This document shows, piece by piece, positions 25,662-33,657 of a stretch of 64,000 nucleotides of DNA; within the stretch, counting starts at the first letter, position 1; every line of letters begins with the position of its first letter. The notes beneath the pieces were generated by a model. The model was given only the letters and a program-made list of their open reading frames with translations, searched no databases and had not been told where the DNA came from. Source of the stretch: SIG455 sp045589495 (GTDB lineage: Bacteria; Bacillota; Clostridia; UMGS1810); contig JAZNPF010000048.1 in the NCBI GenBank assembly GCA_045589495.1, positions 37,968 to 101,967 on the forward strand, written 5' to 3'. The position numbers were made by a program, and so were the translations under genes.

Positions 25662-26075
25662 ATGTTTACAAAAATCAAAAATTTATACGAAAAAAATAAA
25701 GAAATAGTAGCATACATTTTCTGGGGTGGTTGCACAACATTGATCAGTATCTTCTCTTTTGCAGTCTGTTATAAACTCTTTTGTATGCACGAACTCATAG
25801 CCAACATAGTATCATGGATTCTGGCTGTTACTTTCGCTTATGTAACAAATCGCATCTGGGTTTTTAAATCATCTACCAAAAGTCGGGACATGGTTAATGA
25901 AATATTGTTGTTTTTTTCTTCACGTTTAATAACTCTATTGTTGGAAGAATTTATTATTGCCATATTCACCGTATGGTTACTTTTTGATGGCTTATTAGTG
26001 AAGATATTCGGACAGTTTATTGTTCTTATTACAAATTATCTTATTTCTAAATTTATAACTTTTAAAAAAAGATAG
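25662..26075 (+). CDS. gtrA: GtrA-family flippase-like membrane protein
   Basis: 137 residues from ATG 25662 (AAGGA upstream); an ATG at 25641 would overlap the gtrB end. Four membrane helices with the family features IFWGGCTTLIS, FAYVTNRIWVF and a C-terminal NYLISKFITF. GtrA proteins are thought to flip polyprenyl-phosphate sugars across the membrane. It lies 7 nt after gtrB. A consensus-like GAGGAGG follows its stop, in front of the pseudogene. Confidence 0.9.
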   Translation: MFTKIKNLYEKNKEIVAYIFWGGCTTLISIFSFAVCYKLFCMHELIANIVSWILAVTFAYVTNRIWVFKSSTKSRDMVNEILLFFSSRLITLLLEEFIIAIFTVWLLFDGLLVKIFGQFIVLITNYLISKFITFKKR

Positions 26076-26091
26076 AGGAGGATTTATAAAT

Positions 26092-26633
26092 ATGAAAAGC
26101 ACCTCTTGGCAACCGAATAAAATATCATCTGTTTTGCTTACAACTAAGTGAAACTTAACAACAGCCTTGATGCCCATCCCCCCTTTATATTATTATTTTA
26201 TCCACACCATTTCGTAATTTTTCCGGAGGCTTCAAATAGATGGATTGGTCTTATATTTAATTATATTCTTTTTATCGGAATACAACTATTATTGTATCTT
26301 CTGACAACCAAAATAACAAATAATAGTTTTTATGGACTTTCTGTTATTGCTCTTAATGGAGGTTTAACCGCTGTTTTAGATATGACAATGTTTATCAGAA
26401 TGTATATATCTGTAATTTTAAAAACGACACTGATATTGACAAAATCCTGCAGGAGAAAAAGACAGATAACGGAGTTGTGTTTATGGTATTAACAGATCGC
26501 TACTGGAGTAATGGTTTTGACGGCAATGGTGTGATGAAAAAAATAATTGATAACTCCAATATTTTGGATAATTTTGGATAACTTTGAATACTGTGGCAAC
26601 ACCACATTTTCATCAAATTATATTGCAAGATAG
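26092..26633 (+). pseudogene. Decayed GT-C (GT39/ArnT-like) membrane glycosyltransferase, third gene of the gtr cassette
   Basis: GAGGAGG precedes ATG 26092, but the frame stops after 19 codons. Homologous pieces continue in several frames. A D-A-H-P-P piece switches frame at a run of six C (26178-26183) into L-Y-Y-Y-F-I-H, rebuilding the D-x-H-P-P-L-Y-Y motif of GT-C enzymes. Then WIGLIFNYILFIGIQLLLYL and MTMFIRMY follow. A C-terminal piece (NGVVFMVLTDRYW) is broken by an exact 10-bp tandem duplication at 26561-26580; removing one copy opens the frame to a stop at 26633. A normal gene would be well over 1 kb, so an internal deletion is also likely. Confidence 0.82.
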
Positions 26634-26656
26634 AAACCTGTTTTAATAACACACAT

Positions 26657-26695
26657 AAAAAATCAGAAACGAAATCATTCGTTTCTGATTTTTTT
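26657..26695. terminator. Bidirectional terminator after the gtr cassette and pgsA
   Basis: Stem AAAAATCAGAAACGAA / TTCGTTTCTGATTTTT with a 4-nt loop and a seven-T tail. Confidence 0.88.
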
Positions 26696-26706
26696 ATAAT
26701 ATATTT

Positions 26707-27249
26707 TTATTTTGAAATTATTGTTTTTACATCTGTTGCATATTCTTTTTTACCTATGTTTATACCCAAATCCTCCACCGCTGCTATTATGGCAAGAACG
26801 CAAATCAATGTACACAGAGCAACACCGAGTTTCGTATGTATAAAAAACGGAACCAAAAACACCAGAAACCCTGTTATTTTATTCATTATTGTATGAAGAG
26901 ATGCCATTTTGCGAAACTTGACAGCAGATACAATGTACGATGCCACACGCATCAAAACAATGGCACCAACAAGATACCACACAAATACAGGAAGCACCAA
27001 AAGCAATGCCGGAAGTATTTTAATGATCATTGTTATATCAAAAAACAAATCCGCAACACTGTCAAGTTTTGCCCCGAATTCGCTGGTCACTTTAAGTTTA
27101 CGTGCCAAAAATCCGTCAAGAAAATCTGTAATTCCGGTGAAAAAATAAACTATGTAAAATACCGGTGAAAAAGTTTTTGTAAATATCATACCAAACGTAC
27201 CGACTATTCTTAATCCGGTTATTATGTTTGGAATGTATGCCGCATTCAT
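26707..27249 (-). CDS. CDP-alcohol phosphatidyltransferase (PgsA-like)
   Basis: 180 residues, about five membrane helices. The family signature D-x2-D-G-x2-A-R-x8-G-x3-D-x3-D is complete: Asp42, Asp45, Gly46, Ala49, Arg50, Gly59, Asp63, Asp67. It forms phospholipids from CDP-diacylglycerol and an alcohol, most often glycerol-3-phosphate to give PGP. PgsA itself is possible, but other head groups cannot be excluded. GGGGGC precedes the ATG. It lies 70 nt after the foldase gene with a hairpin between. Confidence 0.86.
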   Translation of the reverse strand: MNAAYIPNIITGLRIVGTFGMIFTKTFSPVFYIVYFFTGITDFLDGFLARKLKVTSEFGAKLDSVADLFFDITMIIKILPALLLVLPVFVWYLVGAIVLMRVASYIVSAVKFRKMASLHTIMNKITGFLVFLVPFFIHTKLGVALCTLICVLAIIAAVEDLGINIGKKEYATDVKTIISK

Positions 27250-27273
27250 CTTTAAAGCCCCCTGTAATACTTT

Positions 27274-27297
27274 AAAAGCCGGCAGATACCGGCTTTT
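27274..27297. terminator. Hairpin between the foldase and pgsA-like genes
   Basis: Perfect 9-bp stem AAAAGCCGG / CCGGCTTTT. The T-tail is short on the minus strand (TTTTAAAG), so it may be a partial terminator. Confidence 0.55.
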
Positions 27298-27319
27298 ATT
27301 ATTTTGCTTGTAAAAAAAC

Positions 27320-28333
27320 TTATTTCATTACTTCAAGTTTTGAAAGTGTTTTTTCTTTAATTTCAACTTTTGCTTCTGCTTTCCATTCGTCATACGCAAC
27401 GTTTAATTTTTCGTACTGCATAATCTGTTTTTCCGTGGGGATGAGTTCAACAATTTTATCGGCTGAAAGTGTAAGCGGTACTCTTTTAATGATGTGGTAG
27501 CCGTAAGATGTTTCAACCGGTTCGCTTACTTCACCTATTTCGAGTGCATACGATGCCTTTTCAAATTCAGGAACCATCTGTCCTTTGCCGAATTCATATC
27601 CGTCGGGTGCAGACTGAAGTCCGGGGTCGGAAGAATATGTGTTCATAAGTTCGTCGAAATCAGCACCGCCTTTAATCTGCTGATAAAGGTCATCTGCCTG
27701 TGCTTTTGCAGCAGCAACTTCTTCTTCAGAAAGTGCAGCACCGGTAGTATTATCCACAGTAGAAATAAGGATGTGTTTTGCTTTGATGTATGTTTCTTTT
27801 ATGCGTGCTTCAACTTCAGCGTCTTCTACAGCGTATTCCTCTTTTTCCGCAAGCATTGAGTCAAGTTTGCTTGCAAGATACATAGACTCTATAAACTTGG
27901 TATATGCCGCTTCTGTTGTGCCCATTGCTTTAAGTTCGCTTTCAAAAACGGCTTTGCCGCCCATCTGTGTAATCTGTGAGCCTATCTGCTGATTTATCTG
28001 TGTTTTTTCTTCTTCTGTCAAAGCAATACCCTGCTCTGTTGCCTTCTGGCATTTAATGGCTGTTTTTACAGCCTCATCAACAGCATTTTTTCTGGCCGTA
28101 TCAGCATTACCATCAATTTTCCAGAACTCAGCCGCTTCTTCCATACTGGAAATACCTGCTTGACTGAGCATATTATTCTGCTCCTGAATAAAATGCAGAA
28201 CAACATCTCCCTTTACAATATCCTGTCCGTTAACCGTTGCAATAACAGTATTGTCAACAACTGTGCAACCTGACATAGTTCCAAGGAGAACGCACACAGT
28301 TATGACTGCCGATAAAAGTCTTAACTTTCTCAT
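27320..28333 (-). CDS. Parvulin-type foldase lipoprotein (PrsA/SurA-like)
   Basis: 337 residues from ATG 28333 (AAAGGA 10 nt upstream). The lipoprotein signal peptide has lipobox TMSGC, with Cys at about residue 23. A helical SurA_N-type chaperone region (about 30-180) is followed by a PpiC parvulin domain (about 185-290) with KAKHILIST, a DFDELMNTYSSDP segment and YGYHIIK. Such proteins help fold exported proteins at the outer membrane face. It follows mfd on the minus strand by about 90 nt. Confidence 0.9.
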   Translation of the reverse strand: MRKLRLLSAVITVCVLLGTMSGCTVVDNTVIATVNGQDIVKGDVVLHFIQEQNNMLSQAGISSMEEAAEFWKIDGNADTARKNAVDEAVKTAIKCQKATEQGIALTEEEKTQINQQIGSQITQMGGKAVFESELKAMGTTEAAYTKFIESMYLASKLDSMLAEKEEYAVEDAEVEARIKETYIKAKHILISTVDNTTGAALSEEEVAAAKAQADDLYQQIKGGADFDELMNTYSSDPGLQSAPDGYEFGKGQMVPEFEKASYALEIGEVSEPVETSYGYHIIKRVPLTLSADKIVELIPTEKQIMQYEKLNVAYDEWKAEAKVEIKEKTLSKLEVMK

Positions 28334-28425
28334 TACAAACCATCCTTTCGCTGATGTATATTTCAATTATCTCATTTAGATACAATTAGATATGTTAATT
28401 ATATCAGCAAAATTTCTATATGTGA

Positions 28426-31400
28426 TTACTTATTTAATTTTTGTAATATAATCTTAATATTATCAAGCAAAGGATTTTCAAATCGGTAACGCATTGATGA
28501 TACCTCCCCCGTGCCAAGACGGATTTTACCACGATATTCCTTAATAAGTTCAACCGCTTTGGTTGCCGATACTCCGCCGTGTGATATAAATTCCACATAT
28601 TCTCCCTTTTGTACAATTTCATCTACTCCTGCGGCACGTGCAAGGCATTTGATGTATCCTACATCAAGCAAATTCAGTACAGGCCGCGGAATATCGCCAT
28701 ATCTGTCAATGAATTCATCGGTGACATCATAAAAATCTTCTTCGTTTTCGATAGCAGATATTTTTTTATACATCTCAACCCTCTGCCACTCGAATTCTAT
28801 ATATTCTTTAGGGATATATGCGTCCATGTGGAGTTCTACCACAACTTCTGTTTTCGGCGGTGCGTCTATGCCTTTGATGTTATTTACTGCCTGTTCCAAA
28901 AGCATACAATACATATCGTAACCGACAAGGTTCATATTTCCGTGTTGCTGTTTACCCAAAAGATTTCCTGCTCCGCGTATTTCAAGGTCGCGCATGGCAA
29001 TCTTAAAACCTGAACCAAACTCCGTAAACTCTCTTATTGCCTGAAGGCGTTTCTGGGCAACCTGGTCTAAAATCTTGCTTCGCTCATACGTTAAATATGC
29101 ATACGCAAGACGGTTTGACCTGCCAACCCTTCCACGCAATTGATAAAGTTGGGAAAGACCAAGTTTATCGGCATTCTCTATTATGATTGTGTTCACGTTT
29201 GAAACATCAAGCCCCGTTTCAATAATTGTTGTACATACTAAAATATCCGTTTCGCCTTCCATAAGGCTCATCATAATTTTTTCAAGTTGTGATTCATTCA
29301 TTTTTCCGTGTGCAACGGCAATGTTTGCATCAGGGAATTTTTCTTTAAGTTCAGCCGCTTTACGTTCTATTCCCTCAACACGGTTGAATAGATAATACAC
29401 CTGTCCGCGTCTTGCAAGTTCACGTTCAATGGCATTGGCAAGCACGGCATCATTTTTCTCTAAAACAAACGTCTGTACGGGGTATCTGTCCTGCGGCGGT
29501 TCTGTAAGAACACTCAAATCACGGATACCCACCATAGCCATGTGCAATGTTCTCGGAATAGGCGTTGCGCTTAACGTGAGAACATCAACATTTGTTTTCA
29601 TCTCTTTAAGACGTTCCTTGTCACCAACTCCGAAACGCTGTTCCTCATCTATAATAAGCAACCCTAAATTTTTGAACCTGACATCTTTCTGCAGAATTCT
29701 GTGAGTACCTATCACAATATCCACATCTCCTTCAGAAACTCTGCGTGCTATATCGGCAAGTTCTTTTTTAGTTTTAAAGCGTGACATCATCTCGATTTTA
29801 ATCGGGAATTCCTTCATACGCATACAGAAATTATTGTAATGCTGCTGGGCTAAAATTGTAGTAGGAACAAGGTAGGCAACCTGCATTGAATCCATTACGC
29901 ACTTGAACGCAGCACGCATTGCAACTTCTGTTTTTCCGTAACCTACATCACCGCAGAGAAGTCTGTCCATGCTCTTGCCTTGTTCCATATCGGCTTTTAC
30001 TTCAGCGATTGATTTTGTCTGGTCTGCAGTTTCTTCGTACGGGAATCCGTCTTCAAATTCATGCTGCCATGGAGTGTCGGGCGGATATTTATGCCCGGCA
30101 ATACTGCTGCGTTCAGCATAAAGACGTATAAGGTCTTCTGCCAGTTCCTCTACACTTTGACGCACTTTACCTGTTGTACGCTGCCAGTCAGTGCCGCCAA
30201 GTGAGTTAAGGCGTACATTTTTTGCCTCTGCACCGATATATTTATGCAAAAGGTCAAGTTGACCTGTGGGGACATATAAAATATCACTGTTTTTATACTT
30301 TATCTTTATATAATCCTTTATTACCTTATCAACTGTTAACTGTTCAACACCTACATACTGTCCGATTCCGTGTGTCTGGTGAACAACATAGTCGCCGGTA
30401 TTGAGTTCGTCAAAACTCTTAATCGCTTTTTTTGAGTTTGTACTGCGTGTACGCTTTTTCTTTGTTGTACGGATGATTTCGCCATCACTTACAACAACGG
30501 TTTTAACTGTGGGATATTCAAAACCTTTTGCAAGAGAACCAATGGTAATCAGTATCTCGCCCTCTCGCGGCATATCATCGGCAGTCTCGCTTATATAATG
30601 CGGATATCCTCTGTCGGTAAACTCCCTTGAAAAAGCGTCTGCCTTGGCACGAGTCGATGTAACCATTATCATCTTATATCCATTTTTACGCCAGAACTCT
30701 ATATCATCATACAAAAATTCAAGTTGACCGCCGTATGACTGCAATGTTTTAGCCGTTATCGACACAAGTGATTTGGGTTTGAATTCTGGTGTTGCATACG
30801 AAAGTGTACTTAATGAAATTATCGGGTTGGTCTCTGCCGATTTTATTATATCTGCGTATGGCAACAAAAACCTGCCTTTGAATTTAGGGAATATCCCTTT
30901 ATCAAGCAAATCAACAACAGTCTGCTCTGTTTCTTCCTCAAATGCTTTTGCCCTTTCCGCCGCCTCATTTGCCTCATCTATAAAAACAATTCTGTCTTTT
31001 TCTATATAATCCATAAATGATGGAAAAGTTTTATAGAAAAACGGCATATACTTATCCTGCGATGCAAAATAGTGCTGATTTAAAAACTTTTCAATGTCTG
31101 TTCCAAGATTTTCGTTGTTTTGTTTTTTTATCTGCCCTACAACCTTTTCGATATCTTCTTCAGTATAAAGAAGTTCACGCACGGGACAGATTACAACAGT
31201 TTCTTTCCTTTCCGACGACACCTGACTCAAAACGTCAAACAATCTTACAGAGTCAACCTCATCGCCAAAAAGTTCTATTCGCACAGGCATACGTTCTGTA
31301 GGTGAAAAAACGTCTACGATAGAACCCCTTACAGCATACTGCCCCATACCCTCTACTGACGCAACTCGCTTATAACCTGCAAAATTAAGTTTTTCAGTAA

Positions 31401-31848
31401 ACTCGTCACGGTCTAAAGTGTCACCAACAGATATGGAAAACGTGTATTTATCAAACAGTTTTTTTGGCAGAGTATACTGCATTACTGCACCAATACTTGC
31501 AACAACTGCATCTGCATTTTCAAGATTTGCAAGTGTGCGTATACGGTCTGTTTCCCCACCGCGTGAAGACGAATCCACATCATAAAAAACGTATTCCTTT
31601 GTTTTAAAAAGCAATACGTTGTCAGAATAAAAATATGAGAGGTCCATATAAATTTTATGCGCCTCTATTTCATCGGCCGCTATAACCACGCATTTTTTGC
31701 CGAGCGATTTTGCCGCAGCATAAATGAAATGGCTTTTTTCGCTGCCTGTAGTGCCCGTAACGGATATCGGAGTGTGCCCTGCCGCCGCTTCGCTGCAGAG
31801 TGCAGAAAACTCCTGCATACCCTCAAGCATCTTTGAAAAGGCTTTCAT
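28426..31848 (-). CDS. mfd: Transcription-repair coupling factor
   Basis: 1140 residues. Displaces stalled RNA polymerase and recruits UvrA. It has a UvrB-homology N-terminus (about 1-350), then the RNA-polymerase-interacting CarD-like domain (GDYVVHQTHGIGQY, near 480). The RecG-like translocase follows, with Walker A LLCGDVGYGKTEVAMRA (near 633), the DEEQRFGV box and TLSATPIPRTLHMA, and last a C-terminal TRCF domain. The ATG lies 2 nt after the pth stop, so the two are translationally coupled. The prs-pth-mfd order is common in Firmicutes. Confidence 0.97.
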   Translation of the reverse strand: MKAFSKMLEGMQEFSALCSEAAAGHTPISVTGTTGSEKSHFIYAAAKSLGKKCVVIAADEIEAHKIYMDLSYFYSDNVLLFKTKEYVFYDVDSSSRGGETDRIRTLANLENADAVVASIGAVMQYTLPKKLFDKYTFSISVGDTLDRDEFTEKLNFAGYKRVASVEGMGQYAVRGSIVDVFSPTERMPVRIELFGDEVDSVRLFDVLSQVSSERKETVVICPVRELLYTEEDIEKVVGQIKKQNNENLGTDIEKFLNQHYFASQDKYMPFFYKTFPSFMDYIEKDRIVFIDEANEAAERAKAFEEETEQTVVDLLDKGIFPKFKGRFLLPYADIIKSAETNPIISLSTLSYATPEFKPKSLVSITAKTLQSYGGQLEFLYDDIEFWRKNGYKMIMVTSTRAKADAFSREFTDRGYPHYISETADDMPREGEILITIGSLAKGFEYPTVKTVVVSDGEIIRTTKKKRTRSTNSKKAIKSFDELNTGDYVVHQTHGIGQYVGVEQLTVDKVIKDYIKIKYKNSDILYVPTGQLDLLHKYIGAEAKNVRLNSLGGTDWQRTTGKVRQSVEELAEDLIRLYAERSSIAGHKYPPDTPWQHEFEDGFPYEETADQTKSIAEVKADMEQGKSMDRLLCGDVGYGKTEVAMRAAFKCVMDSMQVAYLVPTTILAQQHYNNFCMRMKEFPIKIEMMSRFKTKKELADIARRVSEGDVDIVIGTHRILQKDVRFKNLGLLIIDEEQRFGVGDKERLKEMKTNVDVLTLSATPIPRTLHMAMVGIRDLSVLTEPPQDRYPVQTFVLEKNDAVLANAIERELARRGQVYYLFNRVEGIERKAAELKEKFPDANIAVAHGKMNESQLEKIMMSLMEGETDILVCTTIIETGLDVSNVNTIIIENADKLGLSQLYQLRGRVGRSNRLAYAYLTYERSKILDQVAQKRLQAIREFTEFGSGFKIAMRDLEIRGAGNLLGKQQHGNMNLVGYDMYCMLLEQAVNNIKGIDAPPKTEVVVELHMDAYIPKEYIEFEWQRVEMYKKISAIENEEDFYDVTDEFIDRYGDIPRPVLNLLDVGYIKCLARAAGVDEIVQKGEYVEFISHGGVSATKAVELIKEYRGKIRLGTGEVSSMRYRFENPLLDNIKIILQKLNK

Positions 31849-31850
31849 TT

Positions 31851-32423
31851 TTATTCCCGCTTTCCGTTATATTTGTTCATCGCTTTGGAAATGCCGTTTT
31901 TTATTATACATTCTACCGCATCGGCAGTATCTAAAAGTATTGGCTCAAGTGTTTTAATCTCATCAGAGGTAAATCTGCCGAGAACATAGTCCGCTAAATC
32001 GAAATCCGCATGTGGTGGAGCGCCAATGCCAAGTTTTATACGCGGAAATTTATCGGAATTCAATTGATATATTATAGATTTTATTCCGTTGTGTCCGCCG
32101 GCACTGCCTTCGGGGCGTATACGCATACGACCGCACTCTAAACTTACATCGTCAAATATAATTATTATGTTGGACGGATCAACTTTATAAAAAGATGCCA
32201 TATCACGAACTGCCTCACCGCTTAAATTCATATACGTCTGCGGTTTTGCAAGTATCACCTTTTCACCGCCGATAACTCCGTCACCGTAAGATGCCCTGAA
32301 TTTCAATTTATTAAGTTTTATATTGTATTTGTCACAAAGTACATCAATTGCATGGAACCCTATATTATGACGCGTATGATCATACTTTGCCTCGGGATTG
32401 CCGAGTCCTGCTATTATATACAT
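31851..32423 (-). CDS. pth: Peptidyl-tRNA hydrolase
   Basis: 190 residues. Recycles peptidyl-tRNA released from ribosomes. GLGNPEAKYDHTRHNIGF carries Asn9 and catalytic His19. MNLSGEAV near 66-73 and FDDVSLECGRMRIRPEGSAG around residues 90-109 are conserved, including the catalytic Asp. Typical length. Only a weak GGGTG precedes the ATG. It sits between prs and mfd. Confidence 0.96.
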   Translation of the reverse strand: MYIIAGLGNPEAKYDHTRHNIGFHAIDVLCDKYNIKLNKLKFRASYGDGVIGGEKVILAKPQTYMNLSGEAVRDMASFYKVDPSNIIIIFDDVSLECGRMRIRPEGSAGGHNGIKSIIYQLNSDKFPRIKLGIGAPPHADFDLADYVLGRFTSDEIKTLEPILLDTADAVECIIKNGISKAMNKYNGKRE

Positions 32424-32442
32424 ATCTTTTCACCCGTTTATT

Positions 32443-32476
32443 AAAATAGAGTACATTATCAAATGTACTCTATTTT
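32443..32476 (-). terminator. Hairpin between prs and pth
   Basis: Perfect 15-bp stem AAAATAGAGTACATT / AATGTACTCTATTTT with a 4-nt loop. It probably ends part of the prs transcripts. No separate pth promoter is clear, so readthrough is likely. Confidence 0.72.
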
Positions 32477-32493
32477 ATAATTCTATGTAATTA

Positions 32494-33450
32494 TTATACA
32501 AACAATGTACTTACCGACAAATCTTCGTAAATTCTTTCAATTGCTTCGCCAAAAATATTTGCAACACTTAATGTTTTAATCTTGGCAATTCTTTTCTCTT
32601 CCGGAAGCGGAACAGTATCGAGTACAACGAGTTCGTCAATAACAGAATTTTCAATTCTTTCAATTGCAGGGCCTGACAAAACTGCGTGTGTGCAGCAAGC
32701 ATAAACTTTCTTTGCTCCTCTGTCACGAAGTGCCTGAGCACTGTTTACAATTGTTCCTGCAGTATCTATCATATCATCTACAAGAATTACATTTTTATCT
32801 TTGATATCACCAATGATGTTCATAACCTCTGATACATTCGCTTTGGGACGGCGTTTATCAACAATAGCAATCGGCACATCTATCTTCTGTGCAAATCCTC
32901 TTGCACGGGTTACACTGCCAAGGTCCGGAGATACAACAACTGTATCGTCTTTATTGTCTTTGAATTTTTCTTTATAGTATCTGCTTAAAACAGGCATACC
33001 CAAAAGATGGTCAACAGGTACATTGAAAAATCCCTGAATCTGTGGTGCGTGAAGGTCCATTGTAAGAACTCTGTCAGCACCTGCAGTTGCAATAAGGTCT
33101 GCAACAAGTTTTGCCGAAATCGGATCTCTGGCTTTTGCCTTTCTATCCTGACGTGCATAACCGAAATAAGGAATAACAGCAGTTATACGGCCTGCAGATG
33201 CACGTTTGAAAGCATCTATCATAATAAGCAATTCCATTATATTATCGTTAACAGGCGAGCAGGTGGATTGTACCACAAACACATCACTTCCGCGAACTGT
33301 TTCGCCTATGTTAACAAAAATTTCTCCGTCAGAGAATTTGCCCACCTCGGATTTACCGATTGTAGTTCCCAGATACTCTGCGATTCCCTGAGCAAAAGCA
33401 GGATTGGAATTAGCAGTGAAAATCTTAATGTTTTTACCGTGTGCTATCAT
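32494..33450 (-). CDS. prs: Ribose-phosphate pyrophosphokinase
   Basis: 318 residues from ATG 33450 (GGGAGG upstream); the longer in-frame extension has no site. Makes PRPP from ribose-5-phosphate and ATP. FSDGEIFVNI near 39-48, the flexible-loop YFGYARQDRK near 98-107, TMDLHAPQIQGFF near 130-142 and the PRPP-binding VDDMIDTAGTI near 220-230 are all intact. A promoter lies at 33553-33581, and the leader has an ACCGC/GCGGT stem-loop. Confidence 0.97.
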   Translation of the reverse strand: MIAHGKNIKIFTANSNPAFAQGIAEYLGTTIGKSEVGKFSDGEIFVNIGETVRGSDVFVVQSTCSPVNDNIMELLIMIDAFKRASAGRITAVIPYFGYARQDRKAKARDPISAKLVADLIATAGADRVLTMDLHAPQIQGFFNVPVDHLLGMPVLSRYYKEKFKDNKDDTVVVSPDLGSVTRARGFAQKIDVPIAIVDKRRPKANVSEVMNIIGDIKDKNVILVDDMIDTAGTIVNSAQALRDRGAKKVYACCTHAVLSGPAIERIENSVIDELVVLDTVPLPEEKRIAKIKTLSVANIFGEAIERIYEDLSVSTLFV

Positions 33451-33552
33451 TAGTAAAAAACCTCCCAGAATTTTTTGTCGATTTATTCTACATATCTGCA
33501 CCGCATAAAAAGCGGTAAATTTTTTGCACGGACACACACGTCCACAATGTAT

Positions 33553-33581
33553 ATTGTATGCTTTTTTCAGACTAATTTCAA
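33553..33581 (-). promoter_or_regulatory. Sigma-A promoter of prs
   Basis: On the minus strand, TTGAAA (33581-33576), 17-nt spacer, TACAAT (33558-33553). Leader of about 95 nt. Confidence 0.7.
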
Positions 33582-33657
33582 GAGTATTTTACAAATTTTT
33601 TAAAGTTTATATAATACATCTAATAAAATGTGTTTTTATACTGTTTCCTATAGCAAT

